A stretch of 29,029 nt of DNA from a virus, in the IMG/VR virus record IMGVR_UViG_3300010371_000093, positions 1 through 29,029 of that record; one strand, 5' to 3'. Numbering within the stretch: position 1 is the first letter of the stretch; every line of letters starts with the position of its first letter. Under the pieces are notes generated by a model, which was not told the origin of the DNA, did no database searches, and saw nothing but the letters and a program-made list of their open reading frames with translations. Made by a program: the position numbers and the translations under genes. Of the stretch, positions 1-5,596 are shown one piece after another.

Positions 1-108
1 AACACGGGCAACCGCAGCGCCGCCACCAACACGGGCGACTACAGCGCCGCCACCAACACGGGCGACTACAGCGCCGCCACCAACACGGGCAACCGCAGCG
101 CCGCCGAA
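1..108 (+). repeat. Four tandem 27-bp coding repeats
   Basis: Units start at 1, 28, 55 and 82, each 27 bases (nine codons) with no spacers. Units 2 and 3 are identical; units 1 and 4 carry AACCGC (Asn-Arg) where the middle units carry GACTAC (Asp-Tyr), and the last unit ends in Glu rather than Thr. The array probably continues to the left of the window. The near-identity at DNA level suggests recent expansion or ongoing homogenisation. Confidence 0.9.
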
Positions 109-324
109 GTTAATAAAGGCGAGCAATCGATAGCTTGTGCTCTAGGCATTCAAAGTAAAGCGCGAGCCAGCAAAGGAAATTGGATCGTCGTCGTTTTTCG
201 CACCGACGAAGGAAAGATTAAACACATCAAATCGGCCCAGGCCGGCGTAACCAGAGGGATAAAATCCGACAAGTGGTACACGCTAAATTCCAAAGGAAAA
301 TTCGTGGAGGTCAAAGATGCATGA
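1..324 (+). CDS. NTG-repeat protein, C-terminal part (DUF7666-like), partial
   Basis: The reading frame is open from the first base, so the start lies outside the window. What is visible is four nine-residue repeats (NTG-NR/DY-SAA-T/E) followed by a globular C-terminus containing EQSIACALGIQSKARASKGN and ending in FVEVKDA. As I recall the family, this repeat-plus-tail arrangement occurs in phage and bacterial proteins annotated DUF7666, whose N-terminal domain would lie to the left. No function is established. It overlaps the next gene by eight bases, so the two are probably translated together. Family assignment rests on memory of the repeat and the SxACxxGxxSKA pattern; the coding call itself is solid. 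Confidence 0.75.
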   Translation, partial: NTGNRSAATNTGDYSAATNTGDYSAATNTGNRSAAEVNKGEQSIACALGIQSKARASKGNWIVVVFRTDEGKIKHIKSAQAGVTRGIKSDKWYTLNSKGKFVEVKDA

Positions 325-676
325 GATTTTTGTTTTCGGATCGAACCTAGCCGGACTTCACGGGGCCGGATCAGCTGCCGAAGCTCACAAAAATCATGGG
401 GCAGTATGGGGTCGTGGCGTTGGTCCATACGGTAACAGCTACGCCATACCGACGAAGGATAAGGCGATAAGGACGATGCCGCTGGAAGAGATCAAGCGCT
501 ATGTCGATCAGTTCATAAAATACGCTCAGGAACACAAAGGCATGCGCTTTCGCATCGTCGCCATAGGCTGCGGCCTTGCCGGGTATAGGCCTGAGCAGAT
601 CGCTCCAATGTTCCGACATGCGCCGTCGAACTGCATTCTTCCTCTGGAATTTACATTGGTGGGCGCCGATGCATAA
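317..676 (+). CDS. A1S_2505-like phage protein
   Basis: A 119-aa protein opening with HEIFVFGSNLAGLHGAGSAA, with a central SYAIPTKD segment and IGCGLAGYRPEQIAPMF near the C-terminus. These match my recollection of a small, widespread phage-associated family named after Acinetobacter A1S_2505, sometimes compared with macrodomain-like folds; its biochemical role is not known. The ATG at 317 follows GGAGG with six bases between, a good ribosome binding site, and overlaps the preceding stop. The end overlaps the next gene by eight bases. It resembles an accessory gene carried next to the integration module. Confidence 0.8.
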   Translation: MHEIFVFGSNLAGLHGAGSAAEAHKNHGAVWGRGVGPYGNSYAIPTKDKAIRTMPLEEIKRYVDQFIKYAQEHKGMRFRIVAIGCGLAGYRPEQIAPMFRHAPSNCILPLEFTLVGADA

Positions 677-803
677 ATCGTTTTGGATTGGTCTTTCGAT
701 GCTGCTGGTGGGTGTAATTTTTGGCCTTGGGCTTTCGGCCAGCACAATCGAAAGCGTCAACGTCGGCGGAGATCATCGCGACTGCATCAAGGAAAACAGA
801 TGA
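669..803 (+). CDS. 44-aa single-pass membrane peptide
   Basis: The ATG at 669 lies inside the end of the preceding gene, and the TGA overlaps the next ATG, which fits a coupled operon. The peptide has a short basic start (MHKSFW), a hydrophobic stretch of about 20 residues (IGLSMLLVGVIFGLGLSAST) and a polar C-terminus with one cysteine. It could be a small inner-membrane protein or an uncleaved signal-like peptide. No family is recognised. The tight overlaps on both sides are the main support; there is only a weak ribosome binding site. Confidence 0.6.
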   Translation: MHKSFWIGLSMLLVGVIFGLGLSASTIESVNVGGDHRDCIKENR

Positions 804-1132
804 GCGGCGAACGCACATATAACTTTCACGACCTGCAGCAAGAATTGCCGCATTATTCGGATAATACTCTATACCAGCGCATACATTCACTCGGCATCAA
901 GCGCCCGGTGGGAAGCAAGAAGTGGACTTTTACAAAAGATATTTTTGATAAAATATTGGAGTCATTTACATGTCGCTTATCCCTCCCGGAAAACGGGGAA
1001 ATAAATTCTGGTACGCCCGAGTGCAGGTCAACGGACAGCGCGTTGAGGTCTCTACGGAGACGACAGACAAAGGCGCTGCTCGCCGGTTTGAGGCAGAACT
1101 TAAAGCAAAACTTCTCAGGAATGAGCGGGTAG
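800..1132 (+). CDS. Excisionase-like DNA-binding protein
   Basis: A 110-aa frame starting at the ATG that overlaps the previous stop (ATGA). Residues about 5-55 read as a compact winged-helix or MerR-type helix-turn-helix: YNFHDLQQELPHYSDNTLYQ, then a wing-like KKWTFTKDIF. Its position just before the integrase suggests a recombination directionality factor (excisionase); that is inference from size and context. The C-terminal 54 residues are read in a different frame over the first 163 bases of the integrase gene, which is unusually long for two real genes. The true protein may be valued mainly for its first 56 residues. Confidence 0.6.
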   Translation: MSGERTYNFHDLQQELPHYSDNTLYQRIHSLGIKRPVGSKKWTFTKDIFDKILESFTCRLSLPENGEINSGTPECRSTDSALRSLRRRQTKALLAGLRQNLKQNFSGMSG

Positions 1133-2028
1133 GGGACGACGTTATGTTTGCCGTAGCTGCCGATCTGTACATGAACGCAAAGCTCTCTGAGGATAGTTAC
1201 GACCGCGTCGTTATTGAGCGCATAAAAAAGCTTCTTCCCAAGCGATTGGTCGGTTCCATCGTCCAGAACGATCTGGTCGATTGCGCAAAAATTCTTTATC
1301 CCGATTGCATGCCTTCGACATGGAACCGCTGGATTGTTAAGCCTATATCGGCCATCGTTAACTACGCAGCAAAGAATAAATGGTGTTCTCGTGCAGAGTT
1401 TGAACGCTTCGAAGAGGATGAACCGGTGACAAGAGCCGTAAGCATGGAAACGGCCGCTCGCATCGTCAGCACGCCAATGAAGCGTGATCAATTCGTTCTA
1501 GTGTTGTGGCTGTTCCGGCTTGGCACGCGCATCACCGATAGCTTAAAAGCCCTATGGGAAAACCTCGATTTCCGCGCACGCACCATCCAAATGAGGATAG
1601 GAAAAAAAAGAAAATGGCGTAAATTTCCTATAGCCAGCGACCTATTTTCAGAGCTTCTGCGCCATTGCTTTTTTGCCACCGCCATCTTGATCTGCGGCGC
1701 GAAGCGCAGCTACCAGTTCCGCCGTTACCGCGATACGCAAGAGCGGATTTTCACCTGGGGCAGCAAGGGGAATGTCTACGACTGGCTTAATCCCATTATG
1801 AGGGCCGCAGGGATACGCTTCACGCCTCACATGGCTCGTCACAGCGTCGGCACCTGGCTAAACGCCCAGGGTGCCGGCCAGCGCACCATCATGAGCGCTC
1901 TAGATCATTCCGACCTAAGAAGTTCTGCGCGTTATCAGGATGTTGATATAGAATTGCTCAGGGCCGAGGGCGAGAAGATTGGTCAACTGCTGAAAAGTGG
2001 GGGAAGAAATGGGGGAAAGAGTGAATAA
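970..2028 (+). CDS. int: Tyrosine-type phage integrase
   Basis: A 352-aa site-specific recombinase that would insert and excise phage DNA at the attachment site just downstream. The N-terminus (NKFWYARVQVNGQRVEVSTE) resembles the arm-binding domain, residues about 60-140 the core-binding domain, and about 160-330 the catalytic domain. All expected catalytic residues are visible: Arg187 (FRLGTRITD), a lysine in the KKRKWRK beta-hairpin (212-218), His287 and Arg290 (HMARHS), His313 (LDHSDL) and Tyr322 (ARYQDV). Start ATG has GGAG eight bases upstream. The gene ends about 25 bases before a tRNA fragment, the usual arrangement for a tRNA-targeting integrase. It looks intact. Confidence 0.93.
   Translation: MSLIPPGKRGNKFWYARVQVNGQRVEVSTETTDKGAARRFEAELKAKLLRNERVGDDVMFAVAADLYMNAKLSEDSYDRVVIERIKKLLPKRLVGSIVQNDLVDCAKILYPDCMPSTWNRWIVKPISAIVNYAAKNKWCSRAEFERFEEDEPVTRAVSMETAARIVSTPMKRDQFVLVLWLFRLGTRITDSLKALWENLDFRARTIQMRIGKKRKWRKFPIASDLFSELLRHCFFATAILICGAKRSYQFRRYRDTQERIFTWGSKGNVYDWLNPIMRAAGIRFTPHMARHSVGTWLNAQGAGQRTIMSALDHSDLRSSARYQDVDIELLRAEGEKIGQLLKSGGRNGGKSE
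1998..2017 (+). repeat. Candidate integrase arm site, left pair (2 x TGGGGGAA)
   Basis: TGGGGGAA occurs at 1998-2005 and 2010-2017, spaced 12 bases start to start. An identical pair with the same spacing and orientation lies at 2195-2214 on the other side of the tRNA-derived core. The left pair falls in the last codons of the integrase gene. Arm-type binding sites for integrase are commonly short repeats on both sides of the core, so this is a reasonable inference. The repeat could also be a low-complexity G-rich coding coincidence. Confidence 0.5.
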
Positions 2029-2052
2029 GCCTTTTATTTGCGCTACTGAGTA

Positions 2053-2102
2053 TTGCCCTCCGAAGGCAGGGGTTGCGAGTTCGAATCTCGCCGGGTCCGC
2101 CA
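2053..2102 (+). other. Putative attP core: 3' half of tRNA-Arg (anticodon CCG)
   Basis: Bases 2053-2057 and 2065-2069 pair as an anticodon stem around the loop CTCCGAA, giving anticodon CCG (arginine). A five-base variable region (GGGTT) follows, then T-stem GCGAG/CTCGC around TTCGAAT, then CGGGTCC, discriminator G and encoded CCA (2100-2102). The matching acceptor 5' strand, GGACCCG, and a D-arm are absent upstream, so this is not a complete tRNA. A 3' tRNA fragment next to an integrase is the usual form of a phage attachment core. Because phage-type genes continue on both sides, attP fits better than attL or attR, though two adjacent prophages cannot be excluded. Confidence 0.75.
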
Positions 2103-2130
2103 ACTTAATCAACAAAATCAGAACTAAAAC

Positions 2131-2163
2131 AACGTCGCGCATAAATGCGATGTTCTCTTTTTT
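2131..2163 (+). terminator. Intrinsic terminator downstream of int and attP core
   Basis: AACGTCGCG (2131-2139) pairs with TGCGATGTT (2146-2154) across a six-base loop, with nine pairs including two G-U. CTC and six T residues follow (2158-2163). The T run starts four bases after the stem, so strength is moderate. It would end the rightward integrase transcript. It lies on the far side of the attachment core from int, so integration would separate the gene from this terminator. Confidence 0.6.
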
Positions 2164-2194
2164 CCCCGTTTTCCACCACATTTCACGATCAGAG

Positions 2195-2214
2195 TGGGGG
2201 AAAAAGTGGGGGAA
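2195..2214 (+). repeat. Candidate integrase arm site, right pair (2 x TGGGGGAA)
   Basis: TGGGGGAA occurs at 2195-2202 and 2207-2214, again 12 bases apart and in the same orientation as the pair at 1998-2017. A related inverted TTCCCC sits at 2162-2167. With the left pair it brackets the tRNA-derived core. Rest of the 2029-2241 gene-free stretch: core, terminator, and no convincing promoter or open reading frame. Confidence 0.5.
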
Positions 2215-2241
2215 GAAAATGCGCACCATTGCAGGTGTCGC

Positions 2242-2874
2242 ATGATCATAAGCGATACCTGGCCGCTCGCCAAAATAAACAATCTAAGGTCGCTTTGGGG
2301 CCTGGGATGGAGCGCTGCGCGCATCGCAAAATCAATCGGAAAAACCAGAAACGCAGTAATAGGAAAAGCCAAGCGCATCGGTCTTTCGCGGCGTCCCTCG
2401 CCGATCATACGTGAAGGCGAATATAAAACTTATAGCCCGAGCCGAGTAAGTGCATGGCATCCCGAGGATGACGAGATGCTGCGCGATCTTGCAAAGCGCG
2501 GGCATAGCGAAAGAGAAATCGCTTACGAGATGGACATTGATCACGTTCGGGTTCACCGCCGAGCAAAGAAGCTTGGCATTACGTTGAAAAAAGAAAAGCG
2601 CACGCGCTCATCATATCTTTCGCGAGAAACCCGAGCATCGGAATTGCAGCTGAAGAGGCCAGAATATTACGGCGACCCGACTGTTTTCGCCGGCGTCGGC
2701 ATATCTCTCTTTCTCGCCGGAGCAAGGAATTGCCGGTGGCCGCTGGACGGCCTTGGCGCCGACGGCATGCCGCGCTGCTGCGGAAATGAAATGCACAGTG
2801 ATGGTCCTTACTGTGTTGATCATGCGCGAAGAGCCTACAACGGTGAGACCAAAGCTCAGGCGGAGGCTGCATGA
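2242..2874 (+). CDS. GcrA-family cell-cycle regulator with two HTH segments
   Basis: Translation from the ATG at 2242 gives 210 aa; the frame is open upstream, but AGGTG just before this ATG and the absence of conserved sequence earlier favour it. Residues 7-48 form a GcrA-type helix-turn-helix ending in KTRNAVIGKAKRIGL. A second, similar unit spans 72-113 (WHPEDDEMLR ... VHRRAKKLGI). The C-terminus has the GcrA signature NCRWP, a CC pair, and PYCVDHARRAY (residues 163-199). GcrA activates sigma70 promoters and its activity is tuned by GANTC methylation in Caulobacter; phage homologues are common. It overlaps the methyltransferase gene by four bases. The doubled DNA-binding unit is unusual for GcrA. 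Confidence 0.85.
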   Translation: MIISDTWPLAKINNLRSLWGLGWSAARIAKSIGKTRNAVIGKAKRIGLSRRPSPIIREGEYKTYSPSRVSAWHPEDDEMLRDLAKRGHSEREIAYEMDIDHVRVHRRAKKLGITLKKEKRTRSSYLSRETRASELQLKRPEYYGDPTVFAGVGISLFLAGARNCRWPLDGLGADGMPRCCGNEMHSDGPYCVDHARRAYNGETKAQAEAA

Positions 2875-4070
2875 GCGTTAAAATCCTGCAGGGAGATTGC
2901 CGAGAGATCATGAAACGCATGATCGATTGTGGAACACTAGTCGATTGCGTTGTGACATCTCCGCCATATTGGGGACTTCGCGATTACGACGTGGAAGGGC
3001 AGTTAGGACTCGAAAAAACGCTCGGTGAGCACATCGACGTCATGGCCGAAGTTTTCGATCTGGTGCGCGAATTGCTCAAGCCAGAAGGAACTTTGTGGCT
3101 CAATTACGGTGATTGTTATGCTACGACCCCGAACGGCCGCAGCGCTGCCGATACCAAGGCCGCCGGCAATGATGATCGGACGTTTCGAGATAAGCCATTT
3201 TCCACTGTAGGACCCATATATTCTGGACAGCATGATATTTGGCCGAGGGGTCCAGGAGCGCGTCGCGGCGGCGGCAATGCTTCAAGCGGACCTGTCTATA
3301 AGGCTGATTTCCACAAAAAATCGCGTCAGACTTTTACAGCTGCCGACAAACAACGTCGCGTTGAACATGGTGGTCGTGTCGTTGTCGGCGGCTATTTAAA
3401 GCCAAAAGACCTCTGCATGATCCCAATCCGTCTGGCGATCGCGCTGCAGGAAAGGGGATGGTGGATACGATCAGAAATAATCTGGCATAAGCCAAACCCT
3501 ATGCCGGAGTCGGTATATGATCGTCCCACCAGCGCTCACGAAAAGATTTTTCTGCTCACAAAACAGGAAAAATATTTTTACGATTCCGATGCTGTCCGTC
3601 TTCCACCTTCGCAGTCCTCCATAGATCGCCTATCGCAAGATATTGAAAATCAGAAAGGCAGTAAGAGAGCGAACGGCGGCAAAAAAACGAATGGTGCCAT
3701 GAAGGCTTGCTTCGGCGGACGCAGAAAATCATCAGGATATAAAACAACCAGACATTCCGGTCGCGAGGATGATGGCTCCTATATCAAAAACGGCGTCAAC
3801 CTGAGAAATGTATGGACGATTGCGCCGGCTGGATTTGATGATGCTCATTTTGCGACCTTCCCGACCGAGCTTGTCGAACGTTGCATTAAGGCAGGTTGCC
3901 CGACAGGCGGCATAGTATTTGATCCGTTCGGCGGCGCGGGAACAACCGGCCTGGTTGCCGATCGCCTGCAGAGGAATGCAATCCTGATCGATCTCAATGT
4001 AAAGTACGTCGATATGGCGCGAAAACGCATTGTCGGTGATGCGCCGATGTTCGCGGAGGTGACTGCGTGA
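2871..4070 (+). CDS. DNA methyltransferase (N6-adenine/N4-cytosine, beta-type order)
   Basis: A 399-aa site-specific methyltransferase. Catalytic motif IV is TSPPYW at residues 29-34, near the N-terminus, and the SAM-binding motif DPFGGAGTTG is at 351-360, near the C-terminus; this order is that of beta-class enzymes. NPMPESVYDRPTSAHEKIF, KYFYDSDAVR and HFATFP are shared with the common phage TSPPYWGLRDY methyltransferases. There is no restriction partner nearby, so it is an orphan. Likely roles are protection of phage DNA or epigenetic regulation. Target site and methylated base cannot be told from sequence. GGAGG precedes the ATG, which overlaps the gcrA-like stop. Confidence 0.92.
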   Translation: MSVKILQGDCREIMKRMIDCGTLVDCVVTSPPYWGLRDYDVEGQLGLEKTLGEHIDVMAEVFDLVRELLKPEGTLWLNYGDCYATTPNGRSAADTKAAGNDDRTFRDKPFSTVGPIYSGQHDIWPRGPGARRGGGNASSGPVYKADFHKKSRQTFTAADKQRRVEHGGRVVVGGYLKPKDLCMIPIRLAIALQERGWWIRSEIIWHKPNPMPESVYDRPTSAHEKIFLLTKQEKYFYDSDAVRLPPSQSSIDRLSQDIENQKGSKRANGGKKTNGAMKACFGGRRKSSGYKTTRHSGREDDGSYIKNGVNLRNVWTIAPAGFDDAHFATFPTELVERCIKAGCPTGGIVFDPFGGAGTTGLVADRLQRNAILIDLNVKYVDMARKRIVGDAPMFAEVTA

Positions 4071-4225
4071 CCAATGATCTCGAATTTAAATACAAATGCC
4101 TTCGCGCCGCTGTCCAGGCAATGCGCGAGAAGCAGAAGCTTTTTTTCGCCACCAAAAATCAAACGGCCTTGCGGGACAGCAAGGAGCTTGAACGTCATGT
4201 CGATAAGCTACTGGAGACCCCATGA
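4067..4225 (+). CDS. 52-aa helical phage protein
   Basis: A GTG start at 4067 overlaps the methyltransferase stop (GTGA), and the TGA at 4223 overlaps the following ATG. The sequence is strongly charged and helical, with AMREKQKLFFATKNQTALRD and KELERHVDKLLE, likely one or two amphipathic helices. Similar short proteins recur in early regions of related phages as I recall, but no function is known. Coupling to both neighbours is the main support. Confidence 0.65.
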   Translation: MTNDLEFKYKCLRAAVQAMREKQKLFFATKNQTALRDSKELERHVDKLLETP

Positions 4226-4467
4226 CCGATACGCGCAAGAAAAATATAAATTGGATGATTAATGTTGATGCCAATGGAAGAGTATCGAACGAAAACGCGA
4301 GGCTCGCTGTGCTGATGGACATTCGCGATGAGCTACAGCATTTAAATCGGCGCATGGACTGCTGGGAAGTTACGGAAGGCTTCCGGTCGATCAGAAAAAA
4401 TTATCTCTATACGCGCAAGCGCTGGCCATTGGAGAAGAAAGCAAAGCGGAGAAGGAAAACCAAATGA
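4222..4467 (+). CDS. 81-aa basic hypothetical protein
   Basis: The ATG follows GGAG with five bases between and overlaps the previous stop. The protein has a central helix LAVLMDIRDELQHLNRRMDC and an arginine/lysine-rich C-terminus (KKAKRRRKTK), which suggests nucleic-acid or membrane-surface contact. The MDIRDELQ-LN block resembles small uncharacterised phage proteins I have seen. Its end overlaps the next start by four bases. Function unknown. Confidence 0.7.
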   Translation: MTDTRKKNINWMINVDANGRVSNENARLAVLMDIRDELQHLNRRMDCWEVTEGFRSIRKNYLYTRKRWPLEKKAKRRRKTK

Positions 4468-4646
4468 TCGATGATAGAGCGACAAGAACCGCCAGAACAT
4501 TGCTTGGCAGTAATTACAGTGAAATTGCCGCCGAACTTATCGCATCATATGGTGATATTCGGGAAGCGGAAGGGATGAGAAAAGGAGCCGAACATATCGC
4601 GACCACGTTCAGGCAAAAAATCGCAGAAGCTAAGGGCGTTCTATAA
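4464..4646 (+). CDS. 60-aa hypothetical protein
   Basis: Starts at an ATG overlapping the preceding stop, with AGGA seven bases upstream. The sequence is mostly helical, with a small-residue/acidic middle (EIAAELIASYGDIREAEG) and a basic end (TTFRQKIAEAKGVL). No family recognised. It belongs to the same chain of overlapping small genes, and its codon use looks like its neighbours. Confidence 0.65.
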   Translation: MIDDRATRTARTLLGSNYSEIAAELIASYGDIREAEGMRKGAEHIATTFRQKIAEAKGVL

Positions 4647-4668
4647 CCATCAGCAAAGGAGAAACACC

Positions 4669-4968
4669 ATGAAGAAATCCCAAAATAAAAAAACCGCCGC
4701 CCCGAAGGGCGGCGTGAAGCACAGACCGGTTATTTGCCACTACGTCTCGGGAGCCGTAGTAATCGCCGCCATCATATCGCTGACATGGATCGTCGGCGCA
4801 GCTGCGATGTCGAACCGGCCTGCGCACACGACAATCGGCATGTGCGATCAGTTCCAGATTTTCGACCTGCAAGCCAGCCAAATGACGCTGACCTACTGTC
4901 GGAAGAATGCCGACACCGCGTCAGCAAAGCCGAGAAAGCATCTCGCCTATGACGGCTCGGCCGATTAA
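4669..4968 (+). CDS. 99-aa single-pass membrane protein
   Basis: The ATG follows AAGGAG with a good spacing. After a basic N-terminus (KKSQNKK) there is one membrane segment at residues about 25-47 (ICHYVSGAVVIAAIISLTWI). A C-terminal region follows with two cysteines (C59, C77), probably periplasmic. No family recognised. Codons 10-16 coincide with a perfect 8-bp GC hairpin that on the opposite strand has the form of an intrinsic terminator, so this part of the sequence serves two purposes. It overlaps the next small gene by 20 bases. Confidence 0.65.
   Translation: MKKSQNKKTAAPKGGVKHRPVICHYVSGAVVIAAIISLTWIVGAAAMSNRPAHTTIGMCDQFQIFDLQASQMTLTYCRKNADTASAKPRKHLAYDGSAD
4682..4714 (-). terminator. 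Minus-strand intrinsic terminator inside an opposing gene
   Basis: Read on the minus strand, CGCCGCCC (4714-4707) pairs perfectly over eight bases with GGGCGGCG (4702-4695) around a TTCG tetraloop. G, seven T, A and four T follow (4694-4682). UUCG loops with a GC stem and a U tract are textbook intrinsic terminators. It points against the early genes and would stop leftward late transcription arriving from the endolysin gene about 440 bases away. On the plus strand the same bases encode AAPKGG near the start of a membrane protein. Confidence 0.8.
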
Positions 4969-5068
4969 CGCAAAGCGCGTCCTGCGCTTCTGCATCCTCA
5001 TTCTTTCTCTGCCGGTCATGCGGATTATAATGGGGGTGCAGGAAGCTTGGGAGTTGAGCAAGGAGTGA
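4949..5068 (+). CDS. 39-aa hydrophobic peptide
   Basis: ATG at 4949 lies within the last codons of the preceding gene. The product has a basic start (TARPINAKR) and one membrane stretch, VLRFCILILSLPVMRIIMGV, then an acidic tail. No family recognised; could be a small membrane regulator or a chance frame. The downstream gene's ribosome binding site (AGGAG, 5061-5065) is formed by its last codons, which argues for a real unit. Confidence 0.45.
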   Translation: MTARPINAKRVLRFCILILSLPVMRIIMGVQEAWELSKE

Positions 5069-5073
5069 ACGGA

Positions 5074-5163
5074 ATGAATAAATTTCAAAGGACGGTTATC
5101 GATCGCCTTACATCGATATGCTTGTTGCTGATAATTATTTTAGAAATTTTAATTATAAAATAA
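5074..5163 (+). CDS. 29-aa membrane peptide
   Basis: ATG at 5074 follows AGGAG (5061-5065) with eight bases between. The peptide is basic at the start (MNKFQRTVIDR) and then almost wholly hydrophobic: LTSICLLLIIILEILIIK. It ends convergently over the last 11 bases of the endolysin gene. The size and shape fit a single-pass microprotein. AT-rich codons make it easy to form by chance, so support is mainly the ribosome binding site. Confidence 0.5.
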   Translation: MNKFQRTVIDRLTSICLLLIIILEILIIK

Positions 5164-5596
5164 TAAAAGGTGGCCCGTTTTTCCAACTCGGAAGTTCTGC
5201 ATGCGGGTTATCAACGATGCCATGAAAGGTTGAGCCAGAAACAAGGCCAAGAGCCTTTACGATAGCGAGCGCGTCCTGCCACTCGCTATCTTCCGCATCC
5301 CAATCCAGTTCATTTTCGCCAAGCCTGATGCCGAAGTCGAAGGCGCGCGCGGCTGGCACGGTGTTTCCGTTCTCGTCGATGCGCGTGCAGTTATGCGGGC
5401 TTTCGCCGCCTTTGGCGTTGGTGATGATATGCCCTGGAACCGTGCGGCCCTGCGCGTAATCCGCATCTTGCTCGGTGGCACTGCGATATGTTTGCGTTAA
5501 AAATACCTCTATACCAACAGCCTCGCAGCGATCGAGAAACTCCTGCGCCAGCGGTTGCAGCACAGGATCGAGATCAGTGATGAGCCGTGAGGCCAT
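5153..5596 (-). CDS. M15-family D-Ala-D-Ala carboxypeptidase-type endolysin
   Basis: A 147-aa peptidoglycan-cleaving enzyme of the phage M15C-like group. It shows YRSATEQDADYAQGRTVPGH, then SPHN with His68, an FDFG with Asp87, and NPHAELPSW with His132; these are the expected zinc ligands. There is no signal peptide, so release would need a holin. The length matches phage endolysins of this type. Start ATG at 5596 has AAGG upstream and overlaps the CtrA-like gene by 23 bases. Being last in the leftward late transcript fits lysis timing. The 3' end overlaps a convergent small gene. Confidence 0.9.
   Translation of the reverse strand: MASRLITDLDPVLQPLAQEFLDRCEAVGIEVFLTQTYRSATEQDADYAQGRTVPGHIITNAKGGESPHNCTRIDENGNTVPAARAFDFGIRLGENELDWDAEDSEWQDALAIVKALGLVSGSTFHGIVDNPHAELPSWKNGPPFIIL

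Noticed and set aside
1-117. CRISPR-like appearance of the tandem repeats at the left edge
   Set aside because: Units abut with no spacers, keep a reading frame and encode a regular peptide repeat; this is a coding repeat.
853-1491. 212-aa minus-strand frame opposite the integrase
   Set aside because: The plus strand carries all integrase catalytic residues; the opposite frame has no recognisable features.
2053-2102. A complete tRNA-Arg gene
   Set aside because: No acceptor 5' strand (GGACCCG) or D-arm is found upstream; only the 3' half is present.
5100-5163. CtrA-box (TTAA-N7-TTAA) in the AT-rich convergent region
   Set aside because: TTAG and TTAA occur but with five bases between, not seven; AT-richness alone makes such matches likely.
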